From Desulfocurvus sp. (lineage in GTDB: Bacteria > Desulfobacterota > Desulfovibrionia > Desulfovibrionales > Desulfovibrionaceae): DNA of 52,692 bases. Positions 42,718-51,640 of the stretch are shown here, in pieces. The first letter of the stretch is position 1. The number at the start of each line of letters is the position of its first letter. Below the pieces are notes generated by a model. That model made no database searches. It was not told the DNA's origin and saw only the letters and a list, made by a program, of their open reading frames with translations. The stretch covers positions 1-52,692 of the forward strand of contig JAIMKR010000001.1 of assembly GCA_020692325.1 (NCBI GenBank). The letters are read 5' to 3'. The translations under genes and the position numbers were made by a program.

Positions 42718-43701
42718 CTACCCCATCTTGGCGACCTTACGCAGCAGCCGCACCAGCTGATGCGTAAAGCCAGCCTCGTTGTCGTACCACACGATGAGCT
42801 TCACCTGCGTACCGTCCATGACGGTGGTGAGCCCAGAGTCGAGCACGCCGCCGAAGGTGCTGCCCACGAAGTCCGTGGAGACGAGAGGCTCGTCGGTGTA
42901 GCCGAAGTTCTCGTTGGCGGCAGCGCGCATGGCCGCGTTGACCTCCTCCCTGGTGGTGCGGCGCTCCACCTCGCAGGTCAAATCCACGATGGACACATCC
43001 GGTGTGGGCACGCGGATGGCGAAGCCGTCGATCCTGCCCTTCAGTTCCGGCGCCACCAGCGCCAGGGCGCGGGCCGCACCGGTGGTGGTGGGAACCATGT
43101 TCAGATCGGCGGCGCGGGCGCGGCGGATGTCCTTGTGCGAGCCGTCCTGCAGGCGCTGGTCCATGGTGTAGCTGTGAATGGTCGTCATGAGGCCGTGCTT
43201 GATGCCGAAGGCCCGGTGCAGGGCCCGCGCGGCCGGAGCCAGGCAGTTGGTGGTGCAGCTGGCGCTGGAGACGATCTTGTGCTCGGGCTTCAGGTCCGCG
43301 TCGTTCACGCCCATGACGATGGTGGCGTCCATATCCTTGCCGGGAGCGGAAAGCACGACCTTGCGCGCGCCGCAGGCCAAGTGGGTGGAGCAGCCGGTGC
43401 GGTCGCGCAGTTTGCCCGTGGACTCGACGATGATGTCGCACCCCATGTCGCGCCAGCTCCACTCGCCGGTGCCGAAGCGGGTGACGAGCACCTGCCGTCC
43501 GTCGAGCAGGAAACCCTGCTCGTTGCTCTCCACGCGCGGGAAATGTCCGTGCACGGAGTCGTATTTGAGCAGGTGCGCCAAGTCCTTGTTGGTGGCCCGG
43601 GCATTAATGACCGCCAGCTCCAGATCCTTCTCGTCGGCAAGAAGGCGGGTCAGGTAGCGACCGATGCGTCCAAAGCCGTTGATGCCGATTCTCGTCGCCA
43701 T
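42718..43701 (-). CDS. Glyceraldehyde-3-phosphate dehydrogenase, GapB-like paralogue
   Basis: A 327-residue GAPDH with [15 protein letters not shown] (7-21), [12 protein letters not shown] with the catalytic Cys (about 145) and TTIHSYTMDQ with the catalytic His. The segment after the second strand reads AVINARATNKDLAHLLKYDS: the aspartate that normally holds the NAD ribose is replaced, as in Bacillus subtilis GapB (INASY, NADP-preferring, gluconeogenic; from memory). I infer NADP use and a gluconeogenic role. It follows fba by 33 bases and ends at a strong terminator. Confidence 0.93.
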   Translation of the reverse strand: MATRIGINGFGRIGRYLTRLLADEKDLELAVINARATNKDLAHLLKYDSVHGHFPRVESNEQGFLLDGRQVLVTRFGTGEWSWRDMGCDIIVESTGKLRDRTGCSTHLACGARKVVLSAPGKDMDATIVMGVNDADLKPEHKIVSSASCTTNCLAPAARALHRAFGIKHGLMTTIHSYTMDQRLQDGSHKDIRRARAADLNMVPTTTGAARALALVAPELKGRIDGFAIRVPTPDVSIVDLTCEVERRTTREEVNAAMRAAANENFGYTDEPLVSTDFVGSTFGGVLDSGLTTVMDGTQVKLIVWYDNEAGFTHQLVRLLRKVAKMG

Positions 43702-43734
43702 GTGCGTGTTCGCTCCTTCGCGATATTCTCTTGC

Positions 43735-44658
43735 CTAGGCCTTGCCGGAGCAGCCCAGGACGTTCTTGATTTTGCGCTGGACCATTTCCTTGACCGCGGT
43801 GCGGGCGGGAGCGAGGTACTGGCGCGGGTCGAAATCGTCGGGATTTTCCACCAGATGCTTGCGGATGGTGGCGGTCATTGCCAGCCGGATGTCGGTGTCG
43901 ATGTTGATCTTGCACACGGCCATGCTCGCCGCCTTGCGCAGAAGATCCTCGGGCACGCCGCGCGCGCCCGGCACGTGGCCGCCGTATTTGTTGCACATCT
44001 CCACGAACTCCTGCGGCACGCTGGAGGCACCGTGCAGAACAATGGGCAGTCCGGGCAGCAGCTGGGACACCTTGGCCAGACGCTCGAAGTCGAGCTTGGG
44101 CTCGCCCTTGAACTTGTAGGCGCCGTGGCTGGTGCCGATGGCGATGGCCAGGGAGTCGCACCCGGTCTTGGCCACGAAGTCGGCGGCCTGATCGGGGTCG
44201 GTGTAGATGCTCTCCTCGCTGTGGACGTGCTCCTCCACACCGGCCAGCCGGCCGAGCTCGGCCTCGACCCAGACGCCCTTTGCGTGCGCGTACTCGACGA
44301 CCTTTTTGGTCTCGGCCACGTTTTCCTCGTAGGGCAGGTGCGAGCCATCGTACATGACGGAGGTGAAACCGCCGTCGATGACGGCCTTGCACATCTCGAA
44401 ATTCGGACCGTGGTCCAGGTGGAGCACCACGGGCAGGTCGCAATCCTCGAGGGCGGCCTGCATGAGCTTGATGATGTAGTTCTGGCCAGCGTATTTGCGC
44501 GCGCCGGCGGACACCTGCAGGATGAGCGGGGCGTTTTCCGCCCGGCCCGCCTCCATGATGCCCTGAATGATCTCCATGTTGTTCACGTTGAACGCGCCAA
44601 CGGCGTAGCCGCCGGCATAGGCCTTGGCGAACATCTCCTTGGGTGAAACGAGGGGCAT
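43735..44658 (-). CDS. fba: Fructose-bisphosphate aldolase, class II
   Basis: A 307-residue zinc aldolase. GAFNVNNMEIIQGIMEAG (21-38) starts the barrel; VVLHLDHGPNFE (about 77-88) has the zinc-binding His and catalytic Asp, VEAELGRLAGVEEHVH the second signature, GTSHGAYKF and VLHGASSVPQEF the remaining zinc His and phosphate site. It interconverts fructose-1,6-bisphosphate and the two triose phosphates. ATG 44658 follows AAGGAGG. A TTGACA box lies at 44750-44745 on the minus strand but without a clear -10 at the right distance. Confidence 0.96.
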   Translation of the reverse strand: MPLVSPKEMFAKAYAGGYAVGAFNVNNMEIIQGIMEAGRAENAPLILQVSAGARKYAGQNYIIKLMQAALEDCDLPVVLHLDHGPNFEMCKAVIDGGFTSVMYDGSHLPYEENVAETKKVVEYAHAKGVWVEAELGRLAGVEEHVHSEESIYTDPDQAADFVAKTGCDSLAIAIGTSHGAYKFKGEPKLDFERLAKVSQLLPGLPIVLHGASSVPQEFVEMCNKYGGHVPGARGVPEDLLRKAASMAVCKINIDTDIRLAMTATIRKHLVENPDDFDPRQYLAPARTAVKEMVQRKIKNVLGCSGKA

Positions 44659-44756
44659 GGCGTCCTCCTTGAGGAATCTTGGTCGTCTTAATTATTATTG
44701 GTCTGCTACGTACGGATTATTCCATTGCACGCCGGATTTTTTCTGTCAATACGAGT

Positions 44757-45509
44757 TCACGACAGGGTTGATTCAAGCAGGGATATCGTTCCCGGATCGT
44801 TGAAATCGATTTTGAGTGGGGTCAGCGTGATCCAGCCCTCGGAGAGCAGCTTTCGGTCGCGCCCGGCGCTGATACGCTCTGGCCTAATCTCGCCGCACAT
44901 CCAATAATACGGCCGGCCGCGCGGATCCGTCCGCACCTCGAACCAGTCCTCGTAGGGGGCGCGGGTGTGCGGGCACACCTTGAGGCCGAGCGCCTCGCCC
45001 ACGGGGCGGTGCGGGAAATTCAGATTCAGCACGCACTTTTCCGGCAAAGCTTTCAGAGGCAGGCGCGACAGCAGCTCCGCCGCGTATTGGGCCTGCCCGG
45101 AGAGATCGACGGGGTTGAAGTCGTCCATGGACACGGCCAGCGCGGGAAAGCCCATGAGCGCCCCCTCCGTGGCGGCCGAGACCGTGCCGGAGTACAGAAT
45201 GTCCACCCCGACGTTGGGTCCGGCGTTGATGCCCGAGACAACCACGTCCGGCCGGTCCTTGACCAGCGTGGACAGACCGAGCTTGACGCAGTCGGCGGGG
45301 GTGCCCGTGACGCCCTGGCCGCTGAAGCCGTTCTCGCGGAATTCCTTCACGCGCAGGGGGGCGGAAAGGGTCACCGCGTGTCCCACGGCGGACTGCTCCG
45401 TCACCGGGGCCACCACGTGGACCTCGTGCCCGGCCGCGACGAGCGCGCGGTGCAGGGCGCGCAGGCCAACCGCCTGGATGCCATCGTCATTGGTGAGCAG
45501 GATGCGCAT
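44757..45509 (-). CDS. surE: 5'/3'-nucleotidase SurE
   Basis: A 250-residue metal-dependent nucleoside monophosphate phosphatase. It begins ILLTNDDGIQAVGL (3-16), with the metal-binding NDD, then VVAPVTEQSAVGHAVTL and VVSGINAGPNVGVDILYSGTVSAATEGAL (about 92-120), the two core signatures. It has the usual length for the family. ATG 45509 has a CGGAGTG ribosome binding site. It diverges from the HD nuclease gene. Confidence 0.96.
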   Translation of the reverse strand: MRILLTNDDGIQAVGLRALHRALVAAGHEVHVVAPVTEQSAVGHAVTLSAPLRVKEFRENGFSGQGVTGTPADCVKLGLSTLVKDRPDVVVSGINAGPNVGVDILYSGTVSAATEGALMGFPALAVSMDDFNPVDLSGQAQYAAELLSRLPLKALPEKCVLNLNFPHRPVGEALGLKVCPHTRAPYEDWFEVRTDPRGRPYYWMCGEIRPERISAGRDRKLLSEGWITLTPLKIDFNDPGTISLLESTLS

Positions 45510-45668
45510 GGGGCACTCCGTCCGCCGCCGCGCGGGCGGCGTTCTCGAGGTAACGGTTTGACATTCCGCGCCGCTTGAGGCCAAATACGGCGGCACAAGG
45601 GACGCCCTGCCCGCCGCGCGAATCGCGGTACAGGCGCAGTACCCCAACATCAGGGAGTTGGCAAGGCC

Positions 45669-46730
45669 GTGATTGCGAAAGCCGTGTACATCTGGGATAT
45701 TAGCCCCGGGCAGACGATACAGGACATTTTTCTGCTTGCGGAGGCGCGCAACGGCCAGTCGCGCAACGGCCCGTACTGGAGCCTGCAATTGCAGGACAGC
45801 TCCGGTCAGATGGAGGCCAAGGTATGGAGCCCGCTTTCGCAGCAGCACCCGAATCTCGCCGCCGGCCAGGTGGTGCGGGTGCGCGCCCAGGCGGCGACCT
45901 ACCGCGACAAGTGCCAGCTCACCATCGACCAGCTGGCCGTGGTCGACGCCGCCGAGGTCGATCTGACCGAGCTGCTGCCGCCCAGCCCCGTGGACCCCGA
46001 GGTGCTTTTCGCCGAGATCGAGGCACTATGCCGGCGCGAACTGACGCACAAGCCCTGGCGCGCACTGATGAAGAAAATCCTCGGCGACGAGGAGGTGCAT
46101 GCGCGGCTGCTCGCCGCCACCGGGGCCAAGACCGTGCATCACGCCTACGCCGGCGGTCTGCTGGAGCACACCCTCGCCGTGGCCCGCACCTGTCTGGCGC
46201 TCGCCGATCTCTACCCCCGGCTGGACCGGCAGATCCTGCTCGTGGCGGCCCTGCTGCACGACATCGGCAAGGCCTGGGAACTCACCAGTGGGCTGGCCTG
46301 CGACTACACGGACGAGGGCCGCCTGCTCGGACACATCGAACTCGGGCTCTCCGTCATCGAGCCCTTCCTGGCCAAGGCCAAGGATCTGGAGCCCGGGCTG
46401 GCCCTGCACCTGCGCCACCTCATCCTCGCGCACCATGGCGAATACGAGTTCGGCTCGCCCAAGCTGCCCCAAACGCCCGAGGCCTTCATCCTGCACTTCG
46501 CCGACAACATCGACGCCAAGATGAACACCATCGCCGGGGCCTACGCGGAGATCGAGGGCACGGAGCAGAACTGGACGCCCTTCCAGCGCTATCTGGACCG
46601 CTATCTCTTCCGCGCGCCGCACACGCCCGAACCGGAGAAGCCGGCCGCGCCCCAGCCCGGCCGGGAGGCCTCCCGCAAGACCGAGCCGGTCGACAAACGC
46701 TTCCTGCTCCTGCCGCTGGGGTCGGACTAG
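45669..46730 (+). CDS. OB-fold/HD-domain nuclease, YhaM-like
   Basis: A 353-residue protein. The first ~100 residues form an OB-fold nucleic-acid-binding domain (YWSLQLQDSSGQMEAKVW). An HD domain follows with HHAYAGGLLEHTLAVA (about 155-170), ALLHDIGKAWE (about 193-203), HLILAHHGEYE and DNIDAKM, the metal ligands of YhaM/CBF1-type 3'-5' exoribonucleases. A proline-rich basic tail ends the protein. GTG 45669 is the start. The stop abuts the ATG of tmk, so the two are probably cotranscribed. Confidence 0.85.
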   Translation: MIAKAVYIWDISPGQTIQDIFLLAEARNGQSRNGPYWSLQLQDSSGQMEAKVWSPLSQQHPNLAAGQVVRVRAQAATYRDKCQLTIDQLAVVDAAEVDLTELLPPSPVDPEVLFAEIEALCRRELTHKPWRALMKKILGDEEVHARLLAATGAKTVHHAYAGGLLEHTLAVARTCLALADLYPRLDRQILLVAALLHDIGKAWELTSGLACDYTDEGRLLGHIELGLSVIEPFLAKAKDLEPGLALHLRHLILAHHGEYEFGSPKLPQTPEAFILHFADNIDAKMNTIAGAYAEIEGTEQNWTPFQRYLDRYLFRAPHTPEPEKPAAPQPGREASRKTEPVDKRFLLLPLGSD

Positions 46731-47378
46731 ATGGCCGCCCTATTCATCACCTTCGAGGGCATCGAGGGCACGGGCAAGAGCACGCAGATCACGCGGCTGG
46801 AGGCTTGGCTGCGTTCGCGCGGGCGAAGCGTGCGCGTCACCCGCGAACCGGGCGGCAGCCGCATCGGCGCGGAGCTGCGGCGGATGCTGCTCTCGCTGGA
46901 GAACAACGACATCTGTCCCCGCGCGGAGTTGTTCCTCTATCTGGCCGACCGCGCCCAGCACGTGGAGCAGGTGGTGCGCCCGGCGCTCGCCGCCGGCGAG
47001 ATCGTGCTCTGCGACCGCTTCGCCGACTCCACCGTGGCCTATCAATCCGCCGGCCGCGGCCTCGAAGAGGAAACGCTCGACGCGCTCAACGCCCAGGCCG
47101 TGAACGGCCAGTGGCCGGACCTGACCATCCTGCTCGACCTCGCCCCCGAGGTCGGACTGACCCGCGCGCTCTCGCGCAACCGCGCCGAGGGCAAGACCGT
47201 GGCCGAAGGCCGCTTCGAGGCCGAGAGTCTGGCCTTCCACGCCCGCGTGCGCCAGGGGTATCTGCGCCTGGCCGAACGCTTCCCGCGGCGCATCCGCCTC
47301 GTGGACGCCTCCGGCTCCATCGAGGAAATCGCCGAGGCCGTGCGCGACATCGTGGAGGCCCGGCTCGATGCCGGTTGA
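46731..47378 (+). CDS. tmk: Thymidylate kinase
   Basis: A 215-residue kinase phosphorylating dTMP to dTDP. The P-loop [12 protein letters not shown] (7-18), the D-R-F/Y motif [12 protein letters not shown] (about 91-102) and the LID-side basic residues [11 protein letters not shown] are present. ATG 46731 directly follows the stop of the HD nuclease gene; the stop overlaps the start of the ABC permease by 11 bases. Confidence 0.96.
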   Translation: MAALFITFEGIEGTGKSTQITRLEAWLRSRGRSVRVTREPGGSRIGAELRRMLLSLENNDICPRAELFLYLADRAQHVEQVVRPALAAGEIVLCDRFADSTVAYQSAGRGLEEETLDALNAQAVNGQWPDLTILLDLAPEVGLTRALSRNRAEGKTVAEGRFEAESLAFHARVRQGYLRLAERFPRRIRLVDASGSIEEIAEAVRDIVEARLDAG

Positions 47379-48180
47379 GGCCGCCGCCCTCCCTCCCGCA
47401 CCTTCGCGGGTTCGGCGCCGGCTTCCCTTCATCGACGCGGCGCTCTTCGTCCTGACGCTGGCCGCCGCAGGGTGGCTCGTGGCGCGCGGGGCGTCCTCGA
47501 TGGGCTACGACTGGCAGTGGTACCGGGTGCCGGCCTTCATTCTCGCAGCGGACGGAGCCCCCGGGCCGCTGCTCCTTGGTCTTTCCGTCACGCTCAAACT
47601 CACGGCGTTGTCCTTCGCCGGGGCGGTTGGCTGCGGGCTGGCCGCCGCGCTGCTCGGCATGTCGGCGTCGCCGGCCGGGCGCATGCTTTCGCGCTGCTAC
47701 ATGGAGGCACTGCGCAACACGCCGCTGCTCATCCAGCTTTTGTTCCTCTACTTCGCGCTGTCCCCGGTGCTGGGGCTGGACGCGCTGGCCACGGCCGTGC
47801 TCGGGCTATCGCTGTTCGAGGGCTCGTACGTCTCCGAAATCCTGCGCGCCGGCGTGCAGTCCATCGGCCACGGCCAGTGGGACGCCGCGCACAGCCTGGG
47901 CATGACGCGCGGCCAGGCCTACCGGCTGGTGATTCTGCCCCAGGCCTTGCGCAACGTGCTGCCGCCCCTGGCCAGCCAGTCGGTGTCGCTGGTCAAGGAC
48001 TCATCACTGGCGAGCGTCATCGCCATCGGCGAGCTGACCCTGCGCGGCGGCGAGATCGTATCCGAGACGTTTCTCAGCTTCGAAATCTGGTTCACCGTCG
48101 CGGCGCTGTACTGGCTCGTGGCCACTGCCCTTTCCGGGCTGGCCGCTGGGTTGGAGCGCCGCCTGAACTATCCGGTCTGA
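47368..48180 (+). CDS. Polar amino acid ABC transporter permease (first of two)
   Basis: A 270-residue inner-membrane permease of the HisMQ type. After an N-terminal helix (about 25-45), [20 protein letters not shown] opens the domain; [18 protein letters not shown] (about 112-129) is the signature, and the coupling loop [25 protein letters not shown] carries the E/D-A-A-x3-G motif (here DAAHSLG). ATG 47368 lies within the end of tmk, so translation is coupled. It pairs with the permease at 49083 and the binding protein between them. Confidence 0.92.
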   Translation: MPVEAAALPPAPSRVRRRLPFIDAALFVLTLAAAGWLVARGASSMGYDWQWYRVPAFILAADGAPGPLLLGLSVTLKLTALSFAGAVGCGLAAALLGMSASPAGRMLSRCYMEALRNTPLLIQLLFLYFALSPVLGLDALATAVLGLSLFEGSYVSEILRAGVQSIGHGQWDAAHSLGMTRGQAYRLVILPQALRNVLPPLASQSVSLVKDSSLASVIAIGELTLRGGEIVSETFLSFEIWFTVAALYWLVATALSGLAAGLERRLNYPV

Positions 48181-48230
48181 CCGCGCCCGCCCCTCCCCCC
48201 GGGCGCGACATCCACCAAGGAGGTTCGTCC

Positions 48231-49073
48231 ATGCTGCGCACGCGCATCCTCGCCATGACCGTTTTCTGCGTCCTGTCCGTCGCCGCCCTCGGCTGCTCCA
48301 GGGACGCGGGCCGGCCAACGTCCAAAGCCGCCCCCGCGCCCGCCGCCGGAACCCTTGACAGGATCGTCCAGCGCGGGGTGCTGCGGGTGGGATTCTCCAC
48401 CTTCGTGCCCTGGGCCATGCAGGACAAGAAGGGCGAATTCATCGGCTTCGAGATCGACGTGGCCAACCGCCTCGCCAAGGACATGGGGGTCAAGGCCCAG
48501 TTCGAGCCCACGCAGTGGTCGGGCATCATTCCCGCCCTGCTCGCCGGAAAATTCGACATCATCATCGGCGGCATGAGCATCGAGCCGCAGCGCGCCCTCA
48601 AGGTCAACTTCACCATTCCCTACGAGTACTCCGGCATGTCCCTTGTGGCCGACAAGGCCAAGGCGGCAAAGTTCAAGACCCTCGCCGACTTCGACCGGCC
48701 CGAGGTGGTGCTGGCCATCCGGCAGGGCACCACGGCGGTGGACGCGGCCAAAAAGTTCATGCCCCACGCGCAAATCAAGCTGTTCGATCAGGAGGCGCAG
48801 ACCATTCAGGAGGTGCTGAACGGCCGGGCCACCGCCGTCGTCGCCTCCGAGCCCTTCCCGGCCTTCCAGGCGCTCAAGTACCCGGACAGGCTCGTCCTGC
48901 CCATGGCCGAGCCCTTCACCAAGGAGCCCATCGCCTTCGCCGTGCGCAAGGGCGACCCGGACCTCGTGAACTTTCTGGACGGCTGGATCCGCATGGTGAA
49001 CGATCAGGGCTGGCTGGCCGAGCGCCACGACTACTGGTTCCGCACCGACAAGTGGAAGGGACAAATGGAGTAA
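48231..49073 (+). CDS. Amino acid ABC transporter substrate-binding lipoprotein
   Basis: A 280-residue solute-binding protein of family 3. The N-terminus has a lipoprotein signal with the lipobox VAALGC (Cys about 22). The mature domain starts LDRIVQRGVLRVGFSTFVPWAMQDKKGEFIGFEIDVANRLAKDMG, the family signature, followed by TQWSGIIPALLAGKFDIIIGGMSIEPQRA. It likely delivers a polar amino acid to the flanking permeases. ATG 48231 has an AAGGAGG ribosome binding site. Confidence 0.94.
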   Translation: MLRTRILAMTVFCVLSVAALGCSRDAGRPTSKAAPAPAAGTLDRIVQRGVLRVGFSTFVPWAMQDKKGEFIGFEIDVANRLAKDMGVKAQFEPTQWSGIIPALLAGKFDIIIGGMSIEPQRALKVNFTIPYEYSGMSLVADKAKAAKFKTLADFDRPEVVLAIRQGTTAVDAAKKFMPHAQIKLFDQEAQTIQEVLNGRATAVVASEPFPAFQALKYPDRLVLPMAEPFTKEPIAFAVRKGDPDLVNFLDGWIRMVNDQGWLAERHDYWFRTDKWKGQME

Positions 49074-49082
49074 CAAACGCGC

Positions 49083-50048
49083 ATGACCGACCCCGTTCCG
49101 GCCGCGCCCGACGCCGCCGCCCCACACGCCCGGCCATCGCCACTGGGACGCGCCGCGCTTTCCGCCCGGCTGCTCGACGCGCTCGTCGTGCTCGGCGTGG
49201 CGGCCTGCCTGTTCTGGCTGGCCGGCCGCGTGGGCGCGCGTCTCCAGTATCGCTGGAACTGGGCGGTCATTCCGCAGTTTCTCGTCCACACCGACGCCTC
49301 CGGCCACTGGCGCGCGGGGCGGCTGCTGCTGGGCTTTTTCGCCACCATCCGGCTCAGCCTGTGGGCCGGCGCGCTGGCGCTCTGCATCGGCACCCTGGCC
49401 GGGCTGGCCCGGCTGCACCCGCGCCCCTTCTGGCGGTTGTGGGGCGGCACGTATGTCATGGCCGTGCGCAACACCCCGCCGCTGGTGCTCATCTTCCTGT
49501 TCAACTACTTTCTCTCGGCGCAGCTCGTCGCCGCCCTGGGGCTCGATGCGCTGATGCCGCGCCTGGCCGCGCTCACCCCGTCGCTTCTGCGCGCCCCGGC
49601 CGAGGCGCTCTTCGGCCCCGCCGGGCAGGCTCCGGCCTTCGCCACCGCCGTGCTCACGCTCGCCCTCATCGAGGGGGCGTACGTGGCCGAAATCGTGCGC
49701 GCTGGCGTGCAATCCGTGGAGAGCGGCCAGTGGGACGCGGCCTACGCCCTGGGGTTCGGCCGGCGGCGGGCGCTGGCGTACGTCATTCTGCCACAGGCGT
49801 TCCGGCGCATGGTGCCGGCGCTCACCGGGCAGTTCGTCTCCACCCTAAAGGATTCGGCCATCGTGTCCGTCATCTCCATCCCGGAACTCACGTTCCAGGC
49901 GCAGGAACTCGTCTCGGCCACGTATCGCGCGTTCGAGGTCTGGACCCTCGTGTTCGTCCTGTATCTGGCCCTCGGACTGCCATGCTCGCTGGCCGCGCAC
50001 CGGCTGGAAAAACGGCTGGCCCGCGCGGACCGGCAACCCGCCCATTGA
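49083..50048 (+). CDS. Polar amino acid ABC transporter permease (second of two)
   Basis: A 321-residue HisMQ-type permease. The signature MAVRNTPPLVLIFLFNYF (about 126-143) and the coupling loop DAAYALGFGRRRALAYVILPQAFRRMVPAL (about 218-247) are clear. It is longer than the first permease because of an insert (about 145-185) between helices. Together with the first permease it should form the heterodimeric membrane channel. No ATPase gene follows in this window; it must be encoded elsewhere. Confidence 0.93.
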   Translation: MTDPVPAAPDAAAPHARPSPLGRAALSARLLDALVVLGVAACLFWLAGRVGARLQYRWNWAVIPQFLVHTDASGHWRAGRLLLGFFATIRLSLWAGALALCIGTLAGLARLHPRPFWRLWGGTYVMAVRNTPPLVLIFLFNYFLSAQLVAALGLDALMPRLAALTPSLLRAPAEALFGPAGQAPAFATAVLTLALIEGAYVAEIVRAGVQSVESGQWDAAYALGFGRRRALAYVILPQAFRRMVPALTGQFVSTLKDSAIVSVISIPELTFQAQELVSATYRAFEVWTLVFVLYLALGLPCSLAAHRLEKRLARADRQPAH

Positions 50049-50155
50049 ACAAATCAACGATGGTGCGGACTTTGACAGCGAACTGGTTTTCGCGCATGTT
50101 CGGGACAACGAAACAGGCCGCCAACACCGCGACCGCAAACGAAAGGAGCGCCGCC

Positions 50156-50410
50156 ATGGCCTCGGATGATGTGAAGGTTTTCGCGCTGTCCACCTGCATC
50201 CACTGCAAAAAGGCCAAGGCCTACCTCGACGAGTGCGGCGTCAAATACGACTGCGTGCATGTGGACCAGCTCACCGGCGACGAGCGCAAGGCCGTCATCG
50301 AGGAAGTCAAAAAGTTCAACCCCTCCGTGTCGTTCCCCACCCTGGTCATTCACGGCAAGGTGGTCGTCGGCTTCAATCAGGAAAAGATCGACGAGGCGCT
50401 CAAGGCATGA
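50156..50410 (+). CDS. Glutaredoxin-like protein
   Basis: An 84-residue redox protein. VKVFALSTCIHCKKAKAYLDECG (5-27) has the CxxC active site (CIHC), and VSFPTLVIHGKVVVGFNQEKIDEAL contains the cis-Pro of the thioredoxin fold and a glycine-lined C-terminal helix. ATG 50156 is set by AAAGGAG eight bases upstream. Its stop overlaps the start of the FTR-catalytic-chain gene (ATGA), so the two proteins are made together and probably exchange electrons. Confidence 0.92.
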   Translation: MASDDVKVFALSTCIHCKKAKAYLDECGVKYDCVHVDQLTGDERKAVIEEVKKFNPSVSFPTLVIHGKVVVGFNQEKIDEALKA

Positions 50411-50739
50411 ACGCGCAGCAACTGTTCGACGCGCTGAAGAAAATTCAGGAGCCCAAGGGGTATTACTTCAACGGCGACATGACCATGACCATGCCGCTGC
50501 TGGAAAGCCTGCTCATCAACAAGGAGCGGTTTGGATACATGGCCTGCCCATGCCGGCTGGCCAATGGCACCTTCGAGGCCGACCGCGACATTGTGTGCCC
50601 ATGCGAGTACCGCGAGGCGGACGTGAAAGAGTTCGGCGCGTGTTTCTGCGGGCTCTACGGCACCCAAGACTGGGCCGAGGGCAAGACGGAGAGCGTTGTT
50701 GTGCCGGAAAGACGGCCGGTGGAAAAGATACAGTGGTAG
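50407..50739 (+). CDS. Ferredoxin-thioredoxin reductase catalytic (beta) chain-like protein
   Basis: A 110-residue Fe-S protein. Cysteine pairs ACPCR (about 47-51), VCPCEYR (about 64-70) and CFCGLYG (about 79-85) reproduce the CPC...CPC...CxC pattern that holds the [4Fe-4S] cluster and active-site disulfide of FTR. Spacings (14 and 12 residues) differ somewhat from the plant/cyanobacterial X16/X8. No variable (alpha) chain gene is nearby, as is common outside cyanobacteria. It probably reduces the glutaredoxin-like protein encoded just upstream using ferredoxin. Confidence 0.9.
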   Translation: MNAQQLFDALKKIQEPKGYYFNGDMTMTMPLLESLLINKERFGYMACPCRLANGTFEADRDIVCPCEYREADVKEFGACFCGLYGTQDWAEGKTESVVVPERRPVEKIQW

Positions 50740-51461
50740 AAATTAGTTCATGGATTACAACAACCCTTGCCGGGGCTGGCGGTGGTGCCGCCGTCGCATT
50801 TGGGCTTTTTAAATTTTTCGGGTCAACATGGCTTGAGAACAAGTTTGCGACGCGTCTCCAAGAGCATAAACATGCGCAAGAGATTGAGCTACAACGGTTA
50901 AGAATTGAAATTGATTCCATGCTCAATGGAGTTCTAAAACTCCAGGAACGTGACTTCCAAATTCTGCCAGAATTATGGGAAAGGATCCACGAGGCATATC
51001 GCAATACAAAATGGTTTATAAGCCAAATACAGTTTTCCATAGATCCTTCCACTCTCGATACACAAGAGTTAAAATTTTTCTTTAAAGATAAGAATTGGCT
51101 AAATGAAGTTCAACAACAGAAAATTTTAGACTCATCTGACAGAAACAAAGAGTATCAAGAGCTTTTTTTCTGGCATCAATCTGCTATTGCACTTAACGCA
51201 AACAAGGAACTTCAACTGTATACAGACAGAATTGGGATTTTTTTACCAGACACCATTTTTGAAAAAACCGTAAAATTATATACTCTCCAAATATCGCTTA
51301 CAACAATATGCGAGAGCAGACATAGACATAACTCGTTAAATAGAAAGCAAGAAGAAAGAGCAGAACTGGAGCAACAGGCGGCCGAGGCCATATACCATGA
51401 GATAAAAGTGCTGATAGCTAATCAGCTAAGATCATATACAAAACATGATTCTGATCGCTAG
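50733..51461 (+). CDS. AT-rich gene for a membrane-anchored coiled-coil protein of unknown function
   Basis: A 242-residue protein with one N-terminal membrane helix (about 8-28, TTLAGAGGGAAVAFGLFKFF) followed by a charged helix (ENKFATRLQEHKHAQEIELQRLRIEI, likely coiled coil) and further helical segments. I do not recognise a family. The gene is far more AT-rich than every neighbour and uses A/T-ending codons, which points to recent transfer. The start is GTG 50733, overlapping the end of the FTR gene by seven bases, with a weak GGAAAAG site. The composition shift begins exactly at the FTR stop. Similar small membrane coiled-coil genes are common in accessory DNA, including defence loci, but nothing here proves such a role. 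Confidence 0.7.
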   Translation: MVEISSWITTTLAGAGGGAAVAFGLFKFFGSTWLENKFATRLQEHKHAQEIELQRLRIEIDSMLNGVLKLQERDFQILPELWERIHEAYRNTKWFISQIQFSIDPSTLDTQELKFFFKDKNWLNEVQQQKILDSSDRNKEYQELFFWHQSAIALNANKELQLYTDRIGIFLPDTIFEKTVKLYTLQISLTTICESRHRHNSLNRKQEERAELEQQAAEAIYHEIKVLIANQLRSYTKHDSDR

Positions 51462-51580
51462 GATTCCTCAATTTCAATCAAAGGCTACAGCGTGGGGCTT
51501 TCTGTACACCGAGAAAATGAAATGATGTTTTTTTAAGATTACCACCTTACGAATTGTCGATTACCATACTTTGCAACAAC
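51462..51580. other. AT-rich spacer after the foreign-looking gene
   Basis: The 119 bases continue the low-GC composition up to the terminator of the RRM gene. No gene, tRNA or att-like repeat was recognised. Confidence 0.4.
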
Positions 51581-51619
51581 AAAAAGAGGCCCCGGGACGC
51601 TTTCGCGTTCCGGGGCCTC
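51581..51619 (-). terminator. Intrinsic terminator of the RRM protein gene
   Basis: On the minus strand GAGGCCCCGGAACGC pairs with GCGTCCCGGGGCCTC (15 bp, one wobble) around GAAA and runs into TTTTT (51585-51581). Read on the plus strand the tail is poorer (TCGTTT). Confidence 0.93.
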
Positions 51620-51640
51620 TCGTTTAAAAGCGCGTAGGGA

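Noticed and set aside
44659-44756. Sigma-70 promoter for fba based on TTGACA
   Set aside because: The -35 box is good, but the nearest AATAAT-like -10 is about 23 bases away, too far.
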